A stretch of 64,000 bases of DNA from Histidinibacterium aquaticum (GCF_008710275.1 NZ_VYQE01000002.1:669522-733521); one strand, 5' to 3'. Shown: positions 55,922-64,000, counted from the stretch's first letter. Program-made: numbers and translations. The notes: generated from the letters alone by a model not told the origin.

Positions 55922-57127
55922 CTACGGCCGCCAGAGCAGCCCGAGATCGGCCACGTTGGTCCCGGTCGGCCCGGTGATCAGCAGATCGCCCGAGGCCTTC
56001 AGCGCGTGGTAGCTGTCGTTGCGTGCGAGCGCCTCCTCCGGATCCACGCCTGCCGCGCGCATCCGGTCGAGCGATCCGGCATCGACGATGCCACCGGCGG
56101 CATCCGTGGGCCCGTCGATCCCGTCACTGCCGCCGCAGAGACAGACCCAGCCCTCGGGCCAACGCCGTGCCTCGGCAAGCAGCGCGATCCGCAGGGCAAG
56201 CTCCTGGCTGCGTCCGCCGAGACCGTCGCCCTTGCCCAGTTTGACCGTGGGCTCCCCGCCCCAGAGCAGCAGGCCGCGCCCCGACCGGGCGACGATGCGC
56301 CCCGCCACATCGGCAACGTCGCCCAGCAGAGGCGCCCCGAAGGTCTGAGAGCCGGGGGCGGCCGTCTGCATCCGTTCGAGGCTCATGGCATTCGAACCGA
56401 TGAGCCGGTTCTCGACCTCGATCGGCCCGGGGGCCGGATGGTCGGCGGTCAGATGCGCCCGCACCGTCTCCGGCATGTCGTCCCAGATGCCGAGCCGTTC
56501 CAGCAGCCGCTTCGCTTCGCCGGCGGTGCCGAGCGCCGGCGCCGTGGGACCGGAGCCGATGGCCGAGATATCGTCGCCGATGACATCCGAAAGAATGAGC
56601 GCGGTGACCTCCGCTGGCATCGCCCGCCGCACCAACCCGCCGCCCTTCAGACGCGACAGGTTCTGGCGAACGAGGTTCAGCCCCTCGATGGAGGCGCCCG
56701 ATCCCAGCAGCGCAACCGTCGCCGCGCGCTTGTCCTCGAGGCTCACGCCTTCGACCGGCCGCGTGACCAGCGCCGAGGCACCGCCCGAGAGCAGGACCAG
56801 CAGCCGCTCGCCCGCGCCGAGCGCACCCAGCCGCTCCCAGATGCGCTCACCGGCCGCGAGGCTCCGCGCGCCCGGAACGGGGTGGTCGGCCCGCAGGATC
56901 TCCGCGCCCCCGGGCGCCGGGGCCCCGTCGGTCGTCACGACCAGCGTCTCGGTTCCGGGAAACTGCTCGAGCGCCGCTTCGGCCATGCGGCCCGCGGCCT
57001 TGCCGAGCGCCAGCACGAGGTCGGGCGCGCTCTTGGGCAGGGCGGCCGTGACGGCGGCCCTAGGATCCGCCGCCGCCACGCCGAGTTCATAAAGCGCGGT
57101 CACCCCCGCGCGGGGATCGGGCCACAT
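55922..57127 (-). CDS. glycerate 2-kinase (MOFRL/DUF4147 family)
   Basis: The 401-residue enzyme phosphorylates D-glycerate to 2-phosphoglycerate. It shows the family marks LALGKAAGRMAEAAL, VTTDGAP and LLVLLSGGASALVTRPVEGVSLEDKRAATVALLGSGASIEGLN-type segments, ILSDVIGDDISAIGSGPT, and a C-terminal MOFRL domain with LLWGGEPTVKLGKGDGLGGRSQELAL and CGGSDGIDGPTDAAGG. The start ATG at 57127 has GGGGGGC upstream; a longer frame is unlikely. It follows xylA by 60 bases containing a strong hairpin, so it may be read at reduced level from the xyl promoter. Confidence 0.9.
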   Translation of the reverse strand: MWPDPRAGVTALYELGVAAADPRAAVTAALPKSAPDLVLALGKAAGRMAEAALEQFPGTETLVVTTDGAPAPGGAEILRADHPVPGARSLAAGERIWERLGALGAGERLLVLLSGGASALVTRPVEGVSLEDKRAATVALLGSGASIEGLNLVRQNLSRLKGGGLVRRAMPAEVTALILSDVIGDDISAIGSGPTAPALGTAGEAKRLLERLGIWDDMPETVRAHLTADHPAPGPIEVENRLIGSNAMSLERMQTAAPGSQTFGAPLLGDVADVAGRIVARSGRGLLLWGGEPTVKLGKGDGLGGRSQELALRIALLAEARRWPEGWVCLCGGSDGIDGPTDAAGGIVDAGSLDRMRAAGVDPEEALARNDSYHALKASGDLLITGPTGTNVADLGLLWRP

Positions 57128-57150
57128 GGCGCCCCCCTTGCTCGAATTCT

Positions 57151-57176
57151 GCCCCGGCGCGAAGTCGCACCGGGGC
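57151..57176. other. intercistronic hairpin between xylA and glycerate kinase genes
   Basis: GCCCCGG and CCGGGGC pair as the outer stem, continued by GCGA/TCGC after one mismatch. No T tract follows on the minus strand, so partial attenuation or mRNA protection of xylA is more likely than full termination. Confidence 0.6.
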
Positions 57177-57187
57177 AAGGCCAGTCC

Positions 57188-58492
57188 TCAGAGGTAGCGG
57201 TTGACCAGGTTCTCCAGCCGCTCCTGCCGTCCCGAACGCGGCTCGGGCTCCAGCCCCTCCGCCTCGACACGCGCCGCGGCGCTCTCCAAGTCGCCGGCCA
57301 GCATTTCCTTGGCCGGACCGGTCTCCCAGCCCGCGTAGCGGTCGTTGCGGGCCTCTTCCAGCTTGCCGTCTTCCAGCATCGCCGCGGCGGCCTTGAGGCC
57401 CTGGGCGCAGACGTCCATGCCGCCCACATGCGCGAGGATGAGGTCCTCGGCGTCCAGCGACTGGCGGCGCAGCTTCGCGTCGAAGTTCGTCCCCCCGGAC
57501 GAGAAGCCGCCCGCCTTGAGGATCTCGTAGTAGGCCAGCGCCACCTCTGGCACGTTGTTCGGGAACTGGTCGGTGTCCCAGCCGGACTGGTAGTCGTTCC
57601 GGTTCATGTCGATCGACCCGAAGATCCCCAGCGCCCGCGCCAGGTGGATCTCGTGCTCGAAGCTGTGGCCGGCGAGGATCGCGTGGCCCTGCTCGATGTT
57701 CACCTTCACCTCGGTCTCGAGGCCGAAGTCCTTGAGGAAGGAATAGACTGTCGCGACGTCGAAGTCGTACTGGTGCTTCGTCGGCTCCTGCGGCTTGGGC
57801 TCGATCAGGATCTGACCCGGGAAGCCGATCTTCTTGGCGTAGTCCACGACCATCTGCAGGAAGCGTCCGGCCTGCTCGCGCTCACGGCCCATGTCGGTGT
57901 TGAGCAGCGTCTCGTAGCCCTCGCGGCCGCCCCAGAGGACGTAGTTCTGCCCGCCGAGCTTGTGGGTGGCGTCCATGCAGGCTTTCACCGAGGCCGCGGC
58001 ATAGGCGAAGACATCCGGATCGGGGTTCGTCGCGGCACCCGACATCCAGCGGCGGTGGCCGAACATGTTGGCCGTGCCCCAGAGCAGGCCCACGCCGGTC
58101 TCTTCCATCTTCTCGCCGAAGTAGTCGGTGATCTCCTCCAGTCGCTTGCGGCTCTCGGCGAAGCTGTCGCCCTCGGGCCGGACGTCGGCGTCGTGCCAGC
58201 AGAAGTAGGGCACGCCCAGGATCTCGAACATCTCGAAGGCGGCGTCGGCCTTCACCTTGGCGTTGGCGTAGTCGTCCTGCGGATGCCAGGGACGCAGGAA
58301 GGTCTGGCCGCCGAAGGGATCGCCGCCCTCCCAGGCGAAGGAGTGCCAGTAGGCCACCGCGAAGCGCAGGTGCTCCTTGAGCGTCTTGCCCATGACCACT
58401 TCGTCGGGGTTGTAGTGGCGGAAGGCGAACTCGTTGTCGGTCTCGGGACCCTCGTAGCGGATCGGTTCGATACCCTGGAAGAAATCGGTCAT
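57188..58492 (-). CDS. xylA: xylose isomerase
   Basis: The 434-residue enzyme converts D-xylose to D-xylulose. The catalytic His100 and Asp103 are in [13 protein letters not shown], one position off E. coli XylA His101/Asp104. Metal-binding acids are in [17 protein letters not shown] and [20 protein letters not shown]. Length and termini are normal for the long (class II) isomerases. It starts 2 bases after the xylB stop, so the pair is one transcript. Confidence 0.97.
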   Translation of the reverse strand: MTDFFQGIEPIRYEGPETDNEFAFRHYNPDEVVMGKTLKEHLRFAVAYWHSFAWEGGDPFGGQTFLRPWHPQDDYANAKVKADAAFEMFEILGVPYFCWHDADVRPEGDSFAESRKRLEEITDYFGEKMEETGVGLLWGTANMFGHRRWMSGAATNPDPDVFAYAAASVKACMDATHKLGGQNYVLWGGREGYETLLNTDMGREREQAGRFLQMVVDYAKKIGFPGQILIEPKPQEPTKHQYDFDVATVYSFLKDFGLETEVKVNIEQGHAILAGHSFEHEIHLARALGIFGSIDMNRNDYQSGWDTDQFPNNVPEVALAYYEILKAGGFSSGGTNFDAKLRRQSLDAEDLILAHVGGMDVCAQGLKAAAAMLEDGKLEEARNDRYAGWETGPAKEMLAGDLESAAARVEAEGLEPEPRSGRQERLENLVNRYL

Positions 58493-58494
58493 TG

Positions 58495-59928
58495 TTACAG
58501 TCCTTTTACGGCCCGGTAGGCCTCCTGGTAGCGGGAGTGCGCCTCGGCGAAGTCCTCGACGAGGGCGGGATCGGGGTCGACGGTGCGGGCGATCTCGGGC
58601 GGAGTGGCGATCTCCACCCCGGCCCCTTCGGCCGCCATGAGTCCCAGGCGGGCCGCCCCGAAGGCGCCGCCGTAGTCGCCCGAGACGGGCAGTTCCACCG
58701 GCAGGCCGAGCGCGGTGGCGATGGCCTGGACCCAATAGTCCGAGCGCGAGCCGCCGCCCACGGCGATCAGCCGCTCTATCCGGGTGCCGGTGGCCGAGAG
58801 CGCGACGAAGCTGTCGCGGATCGCGAAGGTCACGCCCTCGAGCACTGCGCGGGTCAGCGCGGCGCGGTCCGAGGCATGGTCGAGATGCAGGAAATGCCCG
58901 CGCACATGCGCGTCGTTGTGCGGCGTCCGCTCGCCGCCGAGATAGGGCAGGAAGAGCGTCCGACTGGGGGCCCGGAGCGGCCCGAGGTCGCCCGTCAGGG
59001 CGGAGGAGGGCTCGCCCACGAGCTTCGAATACCAGTTCAGCGCATCCGCCGCCGCCAGGATCACCCCCATCTGGTGCCAGGTCCCCGGCAGCGCGTGGCA
59101 GAAGGTATGCACCGCCGTCGCAGGGTCGGGCTGGTAGGCGTCGGAGGCCGCGAAGAGCACGCCCGAGGTGCCGAGCGAAACGAAAGCCTCGCCCGCCCGC
59201 ACCACGCCGGTGCCGACGCCGGAGGCCGCGTTGTCGCCGCCGCCGCCCGCGACCGTAACCGAGCTCATGCCCCAGGTCGAGGCGAGATCGGCGCGCAGGT
59301 GGCCGGAAACCTCCGAGCCCTCGACGAGCCGCGGCATGGTCTCGCGTCCGAGGTCCGTGGCCGCAAGCAGCTTGTCCGACCAGTCGCGCGCCCCGGTGTC
59401 GAGCCAGGCGGTGCCCGCCGCGTCTGACATCTCCGCGACATGCTCCCCAGTGAGCCAGAGCCTGAGGTAGTCCTTCGGCAGCAGCACCTTCGCGACCTTG
59501 GCGAAGGTCTCGGGCTCGTGCCGTTTCACCCAGGCGAGCTTGGGCGCGGTGAAGCCCGGAAAGACGATGTTGCCGGTGATCTCGCGGAAGCCCTCCATCG
59601 CGTCGAGGGTCGCGGCTTCCTCCGCCGAGCGGGTGTCGTTCCACAGGATGCAGGGCCGGAGCGGCCGGTCGGAGGCGTCGAGCAGCGTGGCGCCGTGCAT
59701 CTGTCCCGAGAGGCCGATGCCGCGCACGCCGGACAGGTCCGTCTTGGCCGCGAGCGCGCCCATCGCGCTTTCGCAGGCGGCGATCCAGTCCGCCGGATCC
59801 TGCTCGGACCAGCTGTCGTGCGGGCGCGAGACCTCCAGCGGCGCGCTGGCCTCGGCCACCACGGCCTGGTCGGCGTCGATCAGGATGGCCTTGAGCCCCG
59901 AGGTGCCGAGATCGAGTCCGATATACAT
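58495..59928 (-). CDS. xylB: xylulokinase
   Basis: The 477-residue FGGY-family kinase phosphorylates D-xylulose to xylulose 5-phosphate for the pentose phosphate pathway. It has [18 protein letters not shown] at the N-terminus, [15 protein letters not shown] with the xylulokinase-type MHG motif, [20 protein letters not shown] with the catalytic Asp, and [18 protein letters not shown] near the C-terminus. The ATG at 59928 is the family start and has GGAGCGC upstream. No xylose transporter or XylR gene is in the window, so the regulator must lie elsewhere. Confidence 0.96.
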   Translation of the reverse strand: MYIGLDLGTSGLKAILIDADQAVVAEASAPLEVSRPHDSWSEQDPADWIAACESAMGALAAKTDLSGVRGIGLSGQMHGATLLDASDRPLRPCILWNDTRSAEEAATLDAMEGFREITGNIVFPGFTAPKLAWVKRHEPETFAKVAKVLLPKDYLRLWLTGEHVAEMSDAAGTAWLDTGARDWSDKLLAATDLGRETMPRLVEGSEVSGHLRADLASTWGMSSVTVAGGGGDNAASGVGTGVVRAGEAFVSLGTSGVLFAASDAYQPDPATAVHTFCHALPGTWHQMGVILAAADALNWYSKLVGEPSSALTGDLGPLRAPSRTLFLPYLGGERTPHNDAHVRGHFLHLDHASDRAALTRAVLEGVTFAIRDSFVALSATGTRIERLIAVGGGSRSDYWVQAIATALGLPVELPVSGDYGGAFGAARLGLMAAEGAGVEIATPPEIARTVDPDPALVEDFAEAHSRYQEAYRAVKGL

Positions 59929-60198
59929 TAACTGCGCTCCTCCCTGCGGGGGCCGTGGCCCCCCTGCGTGCCGGGGCATTCGGCGGCTGTGCTGCGGTGC
60001 ATGGTGGTCCTCCCGGCTTCCGCCAGCGGGGCTTCCGTCCCGCCGGCCTGTCGATGCCGGCGAGACCATTGCCTCTTTGCCGGCGACTGTCAAAAGACCT
60101 TCTGCCGTTTTTCTCCCGCCTCTCCAAGGGCCTCCGTCGCTCTTTCCGTGGCCTCCCCGCCGGCCCGAAATGTTTGACGAATCCTCATCGCAGGACTA
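59929..60198. other. intergenic region between divergent xylB and imuA
   Basis: The region up to the imuA start (306 bases in total) holds the xylBA promoter on the minus strand and the SOS-controlled imuA promoter on the plus strand. Apart from the LexA box at its right end I see no gene and no clear operator for xylose control. Confidence 0.6.
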
Positions 60199-60213
60199 GA
60201 ACAGAACAAGAAC
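60199..60213 (+). promoter_or_regulatory. LexA box of the mutasome operon
   Basis: GAACAGAACAAGAAC matches the alphaproteobacterial LexA site GAAC-N7-GAAC exactly, with a third GAAC inside the spacer. It ends 21 bases before the imuA start codon, a suitable place to block transcription until DNA damage inactivates LexA. imuA-imuB-dnaE2 operons are known LexA targets in this class. Confidence 0.88.
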
Positions 60214-60234
60214 ATTCAGCAGGAAGGAGACCCG

Positions 60235-60900
60235 GTGTCGTGCGATCAGCCCCCGCTCAAAACCTCTGCCGATCTTCTGCGCGACCGGGCCGCCGACCGC
60301 CCCGTCGCCACCCTGTCGGAGGTCTTTTCCGAAACCGCCGCCGACGGGGCGGTCACCGGGTTCACCCTGGCCAATCTCGATCCCGCGCATGGACCGCTGC
60401 TCTGGATCATGGACCGGATCACGCGCAAGGAATGCGGCATCCCCTACCTCGCGGGCTTCCCGCGCGAGTGGGAGGTGATCCGCGTGGATGTCTCGCGCCC
60501 GGTGGACGTGCTCTGGTCGGCCGAACAGGGCCTGGGCACTCCCGCGCTCGGCGGCGTGATCGCCGAGGTCTGGGGCGATCCGCCCGTGCTGGACTTCACC
60601 GCCACCAAGCGGCTCGCCCTGCGGGCCGAGGCGAACGGCGTGCCCTGCTGGCTCCTGCGCCGCGCGGCGCAGCCCGCCCTCAGCGCCGCGCGGGAGCGGT
60701 GGCGCGTCTCCTCCCTGCCCTCGGGCAACCACCCTTGGGATTCCCGCGCCCCCGGCCAGCCCCACTGGAAGGTGGAGCTCTTCCGCTCCCGCTTCCGCGC
60801 GCCCGGCACCTGGGTGGCCCGCTATGACGCCGAACGTCATCACATGGATCTCGACCCGCCCGTGGCGCAGGTCCGGACTCCCGATGCCGCCGCGGTCTGA
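60235..60900 (+). CDS. imuA: SOS mutasome accessory protein ImuA
   Basis: The 221-residue protein is the short RecA-related ImuA of alphaproteobacteria, with VFSETAADGAVTGFTLANLDPAHGPLLWIMDRITRKECG, EWEVIRVDVSRPVDVLWSAEQGLG and WRVSSLPSGNHPWDSRAPGQPHWKVELFRSR. ImuA works with ImuB and DnaE2 in error-prone synthesis across DNA lesions. It starts with GTG at 60235 behind AGGAAGGAG. The LexA box lies directly upstream. A pair of palindromic repeats separates it from imuB by 138 bases. Confidence 0.93.
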   Translation: MSCDQPPLKTSADLLRDRAADRPVATLSEVFSETAADGAVTGFTLANLDPAHGPLLWIMDRITRKECGIPYLAGFPREWEVIRVDVSRPVDVLWSAEQGLGTPALGGVIAEVWGDPPVLDFTATKRLALRAEANGVPCWLLRRAAQPALSAARERWRVSSLPSGNHPWDSRAPGQPHWKVELFRSRFRAPGTWVARYDAERHHMDLDPPVAQVRTPDAAAV

Positions 60901-60911
60901 CGCCCGCCCCC

Positions 60912-60982
60912 GTAGGGTGGGTTTCCAACCCGCCGCACCCCGCACCGCGACCTCCAATCGTAGGGTGGGTTTCCAACCCACC
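60912..60982. repeat. pair of REP-like palindromes, 48-base period, between imuA and imuB
   Basis: Two 23-base units at 60912-60934 and 60960-60982, the first with one change (CCCGCC for CCCACC), carry the same GGTGGGTTTCCAACCCACC hairpin as the pair at 55831-55901, with the same 48-base period and a 25-base spacer of different sequence. They lie inside the mutasome operon. Confidence 0.9.
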
Positions 60983-61038
60983 CCGTACCGAAAACCACGG
61001 GGCCGGCCCCGACCCGCCCCCCTCACCGAAAGCTCCAA

Positions 61039-62778
61039 GTGATGCGCACAGAGGACAAGCTGCCGGTCCTCGCGTCGCACCGGCCCACCACTCCAGACCC
61101 GCGCGCCCAGGCCGGGGGGAGCGCCCCGGAGACGCCTGCCTCCGGTTTCCACAATGATTCCAGAGATTTAATCGCCCGTCCAAATTTGGACGCCTCTCCC
61201 GGGAGGCCCCTTCCCCTCCTCCCCGAGCCTTCCGGCGAGCGGGATCCCCTCGCCCGGCGGATCACCTGCCTGCACCTGCCCCGCTTCTCGATCGAACGCT
61301 GGCTGAGGATCATGGACCGGCAGGGAGAGCCGGTCTCCGACACCCTTCCCGCGGCCCTCGCGGTGGAGGGCCGGCACGGCGCGGTGATCCACGCCACCAC
61401 CCGCGCCGCCGAGGCGGCCGGTATCCGCCGCGGCGCCCGCGTGGTCGACATGCGCGCCCTCTGCCCGGACCTGCGGGTGGATTACGCCGATCTCCAGGGC
61501 GACAGGATGATGCTCCAACGCCTCATGCTCTGGGCCCGGCGCTGGTGTCCCTGGACCGCCCTCGACGGCGCTGCCGGCCTGGTCATGGACACCACCGGCT
61601 CCGATCACCTCTGCGGCGGCGAAGGGCCGATGCTGCGCGACATGGAAGAGCGGCTCTCCCACCTCGGCCTCTCCGCCGATCTCGCCACCGCCCCCACCCA
61701 CGGCGCCGCCTGGGCGCTCTCCCGGCTGGGGGGCGTGCGCGAGACCTGCCCGCCCGAGCGGCTCGCCGAGCGCATGGCGCCCCTGCCCGTCCGCGCCCTT
61801 CGCCTCGACGGCGACACGGTGCTCCTGCTCCAGCGGCTGGGCCTCAAGACGGTGGGCGACCTGGCCGCGGTCCCCCGCCTCTCCCTCGCCCGCCGCTTCG
61901 CCCGGGCCGAGCTCGAGCGGAACCCCCTGTTGCGCCTCGACCAGATGATGGGCCGCAGGGCGGAGCCGGTGGAGGCGCCCGAGGATCCCCCCCGCTTCGC
62001 GGTGGAAAGCCGCCTGCCCGAGCCGGTCGAGGATCCCGCCCCCCACCTGCCCGCCCTGACCGCCGCGCTCTGCGCCCGGCTCGAGGCGGCGGGCTTCGGC
62101 GCCCGCCGGGTCGTTCTGACCGTCTACCGCACCGACGGCGCCGTGAGCCGGGTGGAGGTCGCCATGGCCCGCGCCAGCCGCGAGGCCGCCCATATCCTCC
62201 GCCTCTTTGAAGGCAAGCTGGAGGGCATCGACCCGGGCTTCGGCTTCGACCAGATCGCCCTCGGCGCGACCGTGGCGGAAGAACTGCCGCGCGTGCAGGC
62301 CCGGCTCGACGGGACCGGCGGCGAGGGCACCGAGATCGCCCGCCTGACCGACCGGCTCGCCGCGCGCCACGGGGGCCGCACCGTGAGCCGCCCCCGCCTG
62401 CGCGAGAGCCACAAACCCGAACGGCGCGAGCTCTGGACAGCGGCCCTGGGTCCCGCCGGCCGCCCGGCGCGGCCCGCGGCCCAACCCAGGCCCCTGCGCC
62501 TGCTGGAGCCGCCCGAGGAGGTGGCGGTCCTCTACGCCGTGCCCGAGGGACCGCCCGCCCAGTTCGTCTGGCGCCGCCGCACCCACCGGGTGATGCGCTA
62601 CGCCGGCCCCGAACGGATCGCCCCCGAATGGTGGCGCGACCGCCCCGAGACCCGCCTGCGCGACTATTACCGGGTGGAGGACCAGGGCGGCCGGCGCATC
62701 TGGCTCTACCGGGACGGGGTCCTCACCGACGGCTTCGGCCGCGATCCTAACTGGTTCATCCACGGGGTTCACGGATGA
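61039..62778 (+). CDS. imuB: Y-family polymerase-like protein ImuB
   Basis: The 579-residue protein is related to DinB polymerases but lacks the catalytic acids: the first motif reads RITCLHLPRFSIERWL without the usual D-x-D. Other ImuB features are GLVMDTTGSDHLCGGEGPMLRDMEERL, RLGLKTVGDLAAVPRLSLARRF and a C-terminal WRRRTHRVMRYAGPERIAPEWW with YYRVEDQGGRRIWLYRDG. ImuB links ImuA, DnaE2 and the sliding clamp. The GTG at 61039 and ATG at 61042 are the possible starts; they give about 72 residues of non-conserved sequence before the domain, containing the GTCCAAATTTGGAC palindrome. No internal ATG is available. Confidence 0.92.
   Translation: MMRTEDKLPVLASHRPTTPDPRAQAGGSAPETPASGFHNDSRDLIARPNLDASPGRPLPLLPEPSGERDPLARRITCLHLPRFSIERWLRIMDRQGEPVSDTLPAALAVEGRHGAVIHATTRAAEAAGIRRGARVVDMRALCPDLRVDYADLQGDRMMLQRLMLWARRWCPWTALDGAAGLVMDTTGSDHLCGGEGPMLRDMEERLSHLGLSADLATAPTHGAAWALSRLGGVRETCPPERLAERMAPLPVRALRLDGDTVLLLQRLGLKTVGDLAAVPRLSLARRFARAELERNPLLRLDQMMGRRAEPVEAPEDPPRFAVESRLPEPVEDPAPHLPALTAALCARLEAAGFGARRVVLTVYRTDGAVSRVEVAMARASREAAHILRLFEGKLEGIDPGFGFDQIALGATVAEELPRVQARLDGTGGEGTEIARLTDRLAARHGGRTVSRPRLRESHKPERRELWTAALGPAGRPARPAAQPRPLRLLEPPEEVAVLYAVPEGPPAQFVWRRRTHRVMRYAGPERIAPEWWRDRPETRLRDYYRVEDQGGRRIWLYRDGVLTDGFGRDPNWFIHGVHG
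61177..61192. promoter_or_regulatory. second copy of the GTCCAAATTTGGAC palindrome, within the imuB 5' region
   Basis: CGTCCAAATTTGGACG is a perfect 16-base palindrome sharing its core with the 20-base palindrome at 4246-4265. It lies in an AT-rich patch near codons 46-52 of imuB, before the conserved domain begins. A binding site for an unknown protein is possible. Confidence 0.45.
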
Positions 62779-62844
62779 GCAGAGCCCCCGAAAGGAGCGC
62801 CTCCGGCGCGCTGGACAAGCCCGGGCCTCTCCTCACGGAGAGTC

Positions 62845-62927
62845 CCGGGCGGCAGGGGGGCGCTGCCCCCCGTCCGCGCGGGACGCGCGGACTCCCCCCG
62901 GGATATTTCCCCCCAGAAGAGGGGCGG
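62845..62927 (-). repeat. mosaic hairpin repeat after imuB, reverse orientation
   Basis: Read on the minus strand it has the core CTCTTCTGGGGGGAAATATC and CCGGGGGGAG followed by GGACGCGCGTCC-like and GGGGGCAGCGCCCCC-like hairpins, as in the copies at 42217 and 45746. It is the first of two copies in the 387-base gap between imuB and dnaE2; the rest of that gap shows no gene. Confidence 0.75.
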
Positions 62928-63044
62928 AAACGGTCAGGCACCCCGGCCGCGCGAGGCGAACCGGGGTGCCGTCTCCTGGGGCGGTCATCGGCGTCCCCGC
63001 CTGTACCGCTCATCGAGGGTGCCCCGACAAGGTTAAGAAAGTCT

Positions 63045-63153
63045 TTCTTCTGGGCGAAAATATCCCGGGGTCCGGGGCAGCGCCCCGGCTGCGCGGGAAT
63101 CGCCGCAGGCGATCCCGGGCTGATCCTGCGTGCGCCGCAGGCGCACTCCGCAT
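63045..63153 (+). repeat. mosaic hairpin repeat before dnaE2, forward orientation
   Basis: Core CTTCTGGGCGAAAATATCCC and GGGG, then hairpins CCGGGGCAGCGCCCCGG, ATCGCCGCAGGCGAT and TGCGCCGCAGGCGCA. It ends just before the dnaE2 ribosome binding site, so the dnaE2 leader RNA would be highly structured. Confidence 0.8.
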
Positions 63154-63165
63154 GGTGAGAGGCCC

Positions 63166-64000
63166 GTGCCCGAGACCGATCATCAGCATCCCAGGCGGCG
63201 GGTGCCCGAGGAGAGCGTTTCCGGCGCCAATCCCAGGGCGCCCTTCGTGGAGCTCGGCCTCGCCTCCTGCTTTTCCTTCCTGCGGGGGGCCTCGGATGCC
63301 GTAGACTTCGCGCTGGAAGCGCGCGAGCTGGGCTACGACGCGCTGGGGATCGCCGATCTCAACACCTTCGCCGGTGTCGTGCGGCTGCATACCGAGGCCA
63401 CCACCGCGCAGATCCGTCCCGTCATCGGCACCCGGCTCGCCCTCGTCACGGGCGAGGTCTTCCTCGCCTATCCCACCGACCGCGAGGCCTACGGCCGGCT
63501 CTCGCGGCTGATCTCCAAGGGTCGTCGCGAGGATCCGCAGGGCGGCTGGCAGGAGAAGGGGCTCTGCGAGATCACCCTCGAGGACCTGGCGCGCGAGAGC
63601 GAGGGCGTCGTGCTCATCGCCGTGCCGCCCGAGGACCTTGGCGCCTTCGCCCGGGCCCTGCCCCGGCTCGCGCGGCGACTGCCCGCCCTGGGTTACCTCG
63701 CCGCGGCCCACCTCTACCGCGGCGACGACCGGGCCCGGATCAACCGGCTCGACGCCCTGGCCGGCCGGCACGGGTTGCGGATCCTCGCGACCAACGACGT
63801 GCTCTACCACGCCCCCGACCGGCGACCGCTGCAGGACATCATGACCTGCATCCGGGAGAAGACTACGGTGGCGGAGGCCGGCTTCCTCCTGGAGAAGAAC
63901 GCCGAGCGGCATCTCAAGTCGCCGCAGGAGATGGTGCGGCTCTTCGACGAGTGGCCCCATGCCATCCAGGCCGCCCGCGCCGTGGCCGATGCCTGCCGCT
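63166..64000 (+). CDS. dnaE2: error-prone DNA polymerase DnaE2 (ImuC), cut by the window end
   Basis: The first 278 codons are present. After a 25-residue variable leader the PHP domain begins FVELGLASCFSFLRGASDAVDFALEARELGYDALGIADLNTFAGVVRLHTEA, the DnaE2 pattern, and continues with RPVIGTRLALVTGEVFLAYPTD, RINRLDALAGRHGLRILATNDVLYHAPDRRPLQDIMTCIREKTTV. DnaE2 is the lesion-bypass polymerase of the ImuA-ImuB-DnaE2 mutasome. The GTG at 63166 has GAGAGG upstream; a second in-frame GTG at 63202 is an alternative. The catalytic polymerase domain lies beyond the window. Confidence 0.93.
   Translation, partial: MPETDHQHPRRRVPEESVSGANPRAPFVELGLASCFSFLRGASDAVDFALEARELGYDALGIADLNTFAGVVRLHTEATTAQIRPVIGTRLALVTGEVFLAYPTDREAYGRLSRLISKGRREDPQGGWQEKGLCEITLEDLARESEGVVLIAVPPEDLGAFARALPRLARRLPALGYLAAAHLYRGDDRARINRLDALAGRHGLRILATNDVLYHAPDRRPLQDIMTCIREKTTVAEAGFLLEKNAERHLKSPQEMVRLFDEWPHAIQAARAVADACR

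Noticed and set aside
62775-63158. 127-codon frame starting at ATGA overlap with the imuB stop
   Set aside because: The start overlap looks like coupling, but almost all of the frame consists of the two mosaic repeat copies, and the product is Pro/Arg/Gly-rich with no similarity to anything; treated as non-coding.

Overview
The window looks like a piece of chromosome from a high-GC alphaproteobacterium of the order Rhodobacterales (Rhodobacteraceae/Roseobacter type). The reasons are the very GC-rich coding sequence, the heterotetrameric sarcosine oxidase genes, TRAP and TAXI transporters, a ClpS2-type adaptor, an OxyR/KatG pair, and an imuA-imuB-dnaE2 mutasome under an alphaproteobacterial GAAC-N7-GAAC LexA box. 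No tRNA, rRNA, CRISPR array, prophage or insertion sequence was recognised. About 57 protein genes are called; two are cut by the window edges.

Layout. 0-10.3 kb: housekeeping and envelope genes (fatty acid desaturase, metallophosphatase, Atm1-type ABC exporter, a large LysM protein, LOG-family hydrolase, RarD-type permease, host-attachment family protein, a secreted Thr/Asp-repeat protein, Fe-type superoxide dismutase). 10.6-13.8 kb: an overlapping operon of two related glycosyltransferases and a sulfotransferase. 13.8-20.1 kb: sarcosine oxidase soxB-D-A-G, with three tiny membrane-anchored acidic proteins between soxB and soxD. 20.3-29.3 kb: ccmI-ruvX-DUF1289, a TauE/SafE permease, divergent katG/oxyR, a TolB-like protein and a CocE-type hydrolase. 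29.4-35.4 kb: a cyanophycin cluster (cphA, cphB, divergent isoaspartyl peptidase, plus an uncharacterised ATP-grasp ligase). 35.4-43.2 kb: TAXI-TRAP transporter, clpS, an omega-aminotransferase, a phosphatase, an FAH-family protein and ureidoglycine aminohydrolase. 43.3-53.6 kb: a sugar island with a GH3 glucosidase, then a divergent unit of Gfo/Idh/MocA oxidoreductase and GntR regulator facing an LLM monooxygenase, aldo-keto reductase, flavin reductase and complete TRAP transporter. 53.7-59.9 kb: small secreted proteins, a di-haem cytochrome c peroxidase, glycerate kinase and xylAB. 60.2-64 kb: the SOS mutasome operon, running off the right edge.

The most interesting region is 45.9-53.6 kb. 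The monooxygenase, aldo-keto reductase and flavin reductase trio has the composition of the sulfoquinovose monooxygenase (sulfo-SMO) pathway, which converts sulfoquinovose to 6-oxo-glucose plus sulfite and then to glucose. Here it faces a Gfo/Idh/MocA-family protein, the superfamily that holds the NAD-dependent GH188 sulfoquinovosidases, and it is joined to a TRAP transporter instead of the ABC importer and GH31 sulfoquinovosidase of the Agrobacterium cluster. This would be a sulfoquinovose glycoside pathway of unusual build; the assignment is inferred from context.

Intergenic DNA carries at least two repeat families. One is a 19-base hairpin found as two pairs, each with a 48-base period. 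The other is a mosaic multi-hairpin element with a core like TCTGGGC.AAATATCCCGGGG (five copies or remnants). Both families fill the gaps of the mutasome operon.
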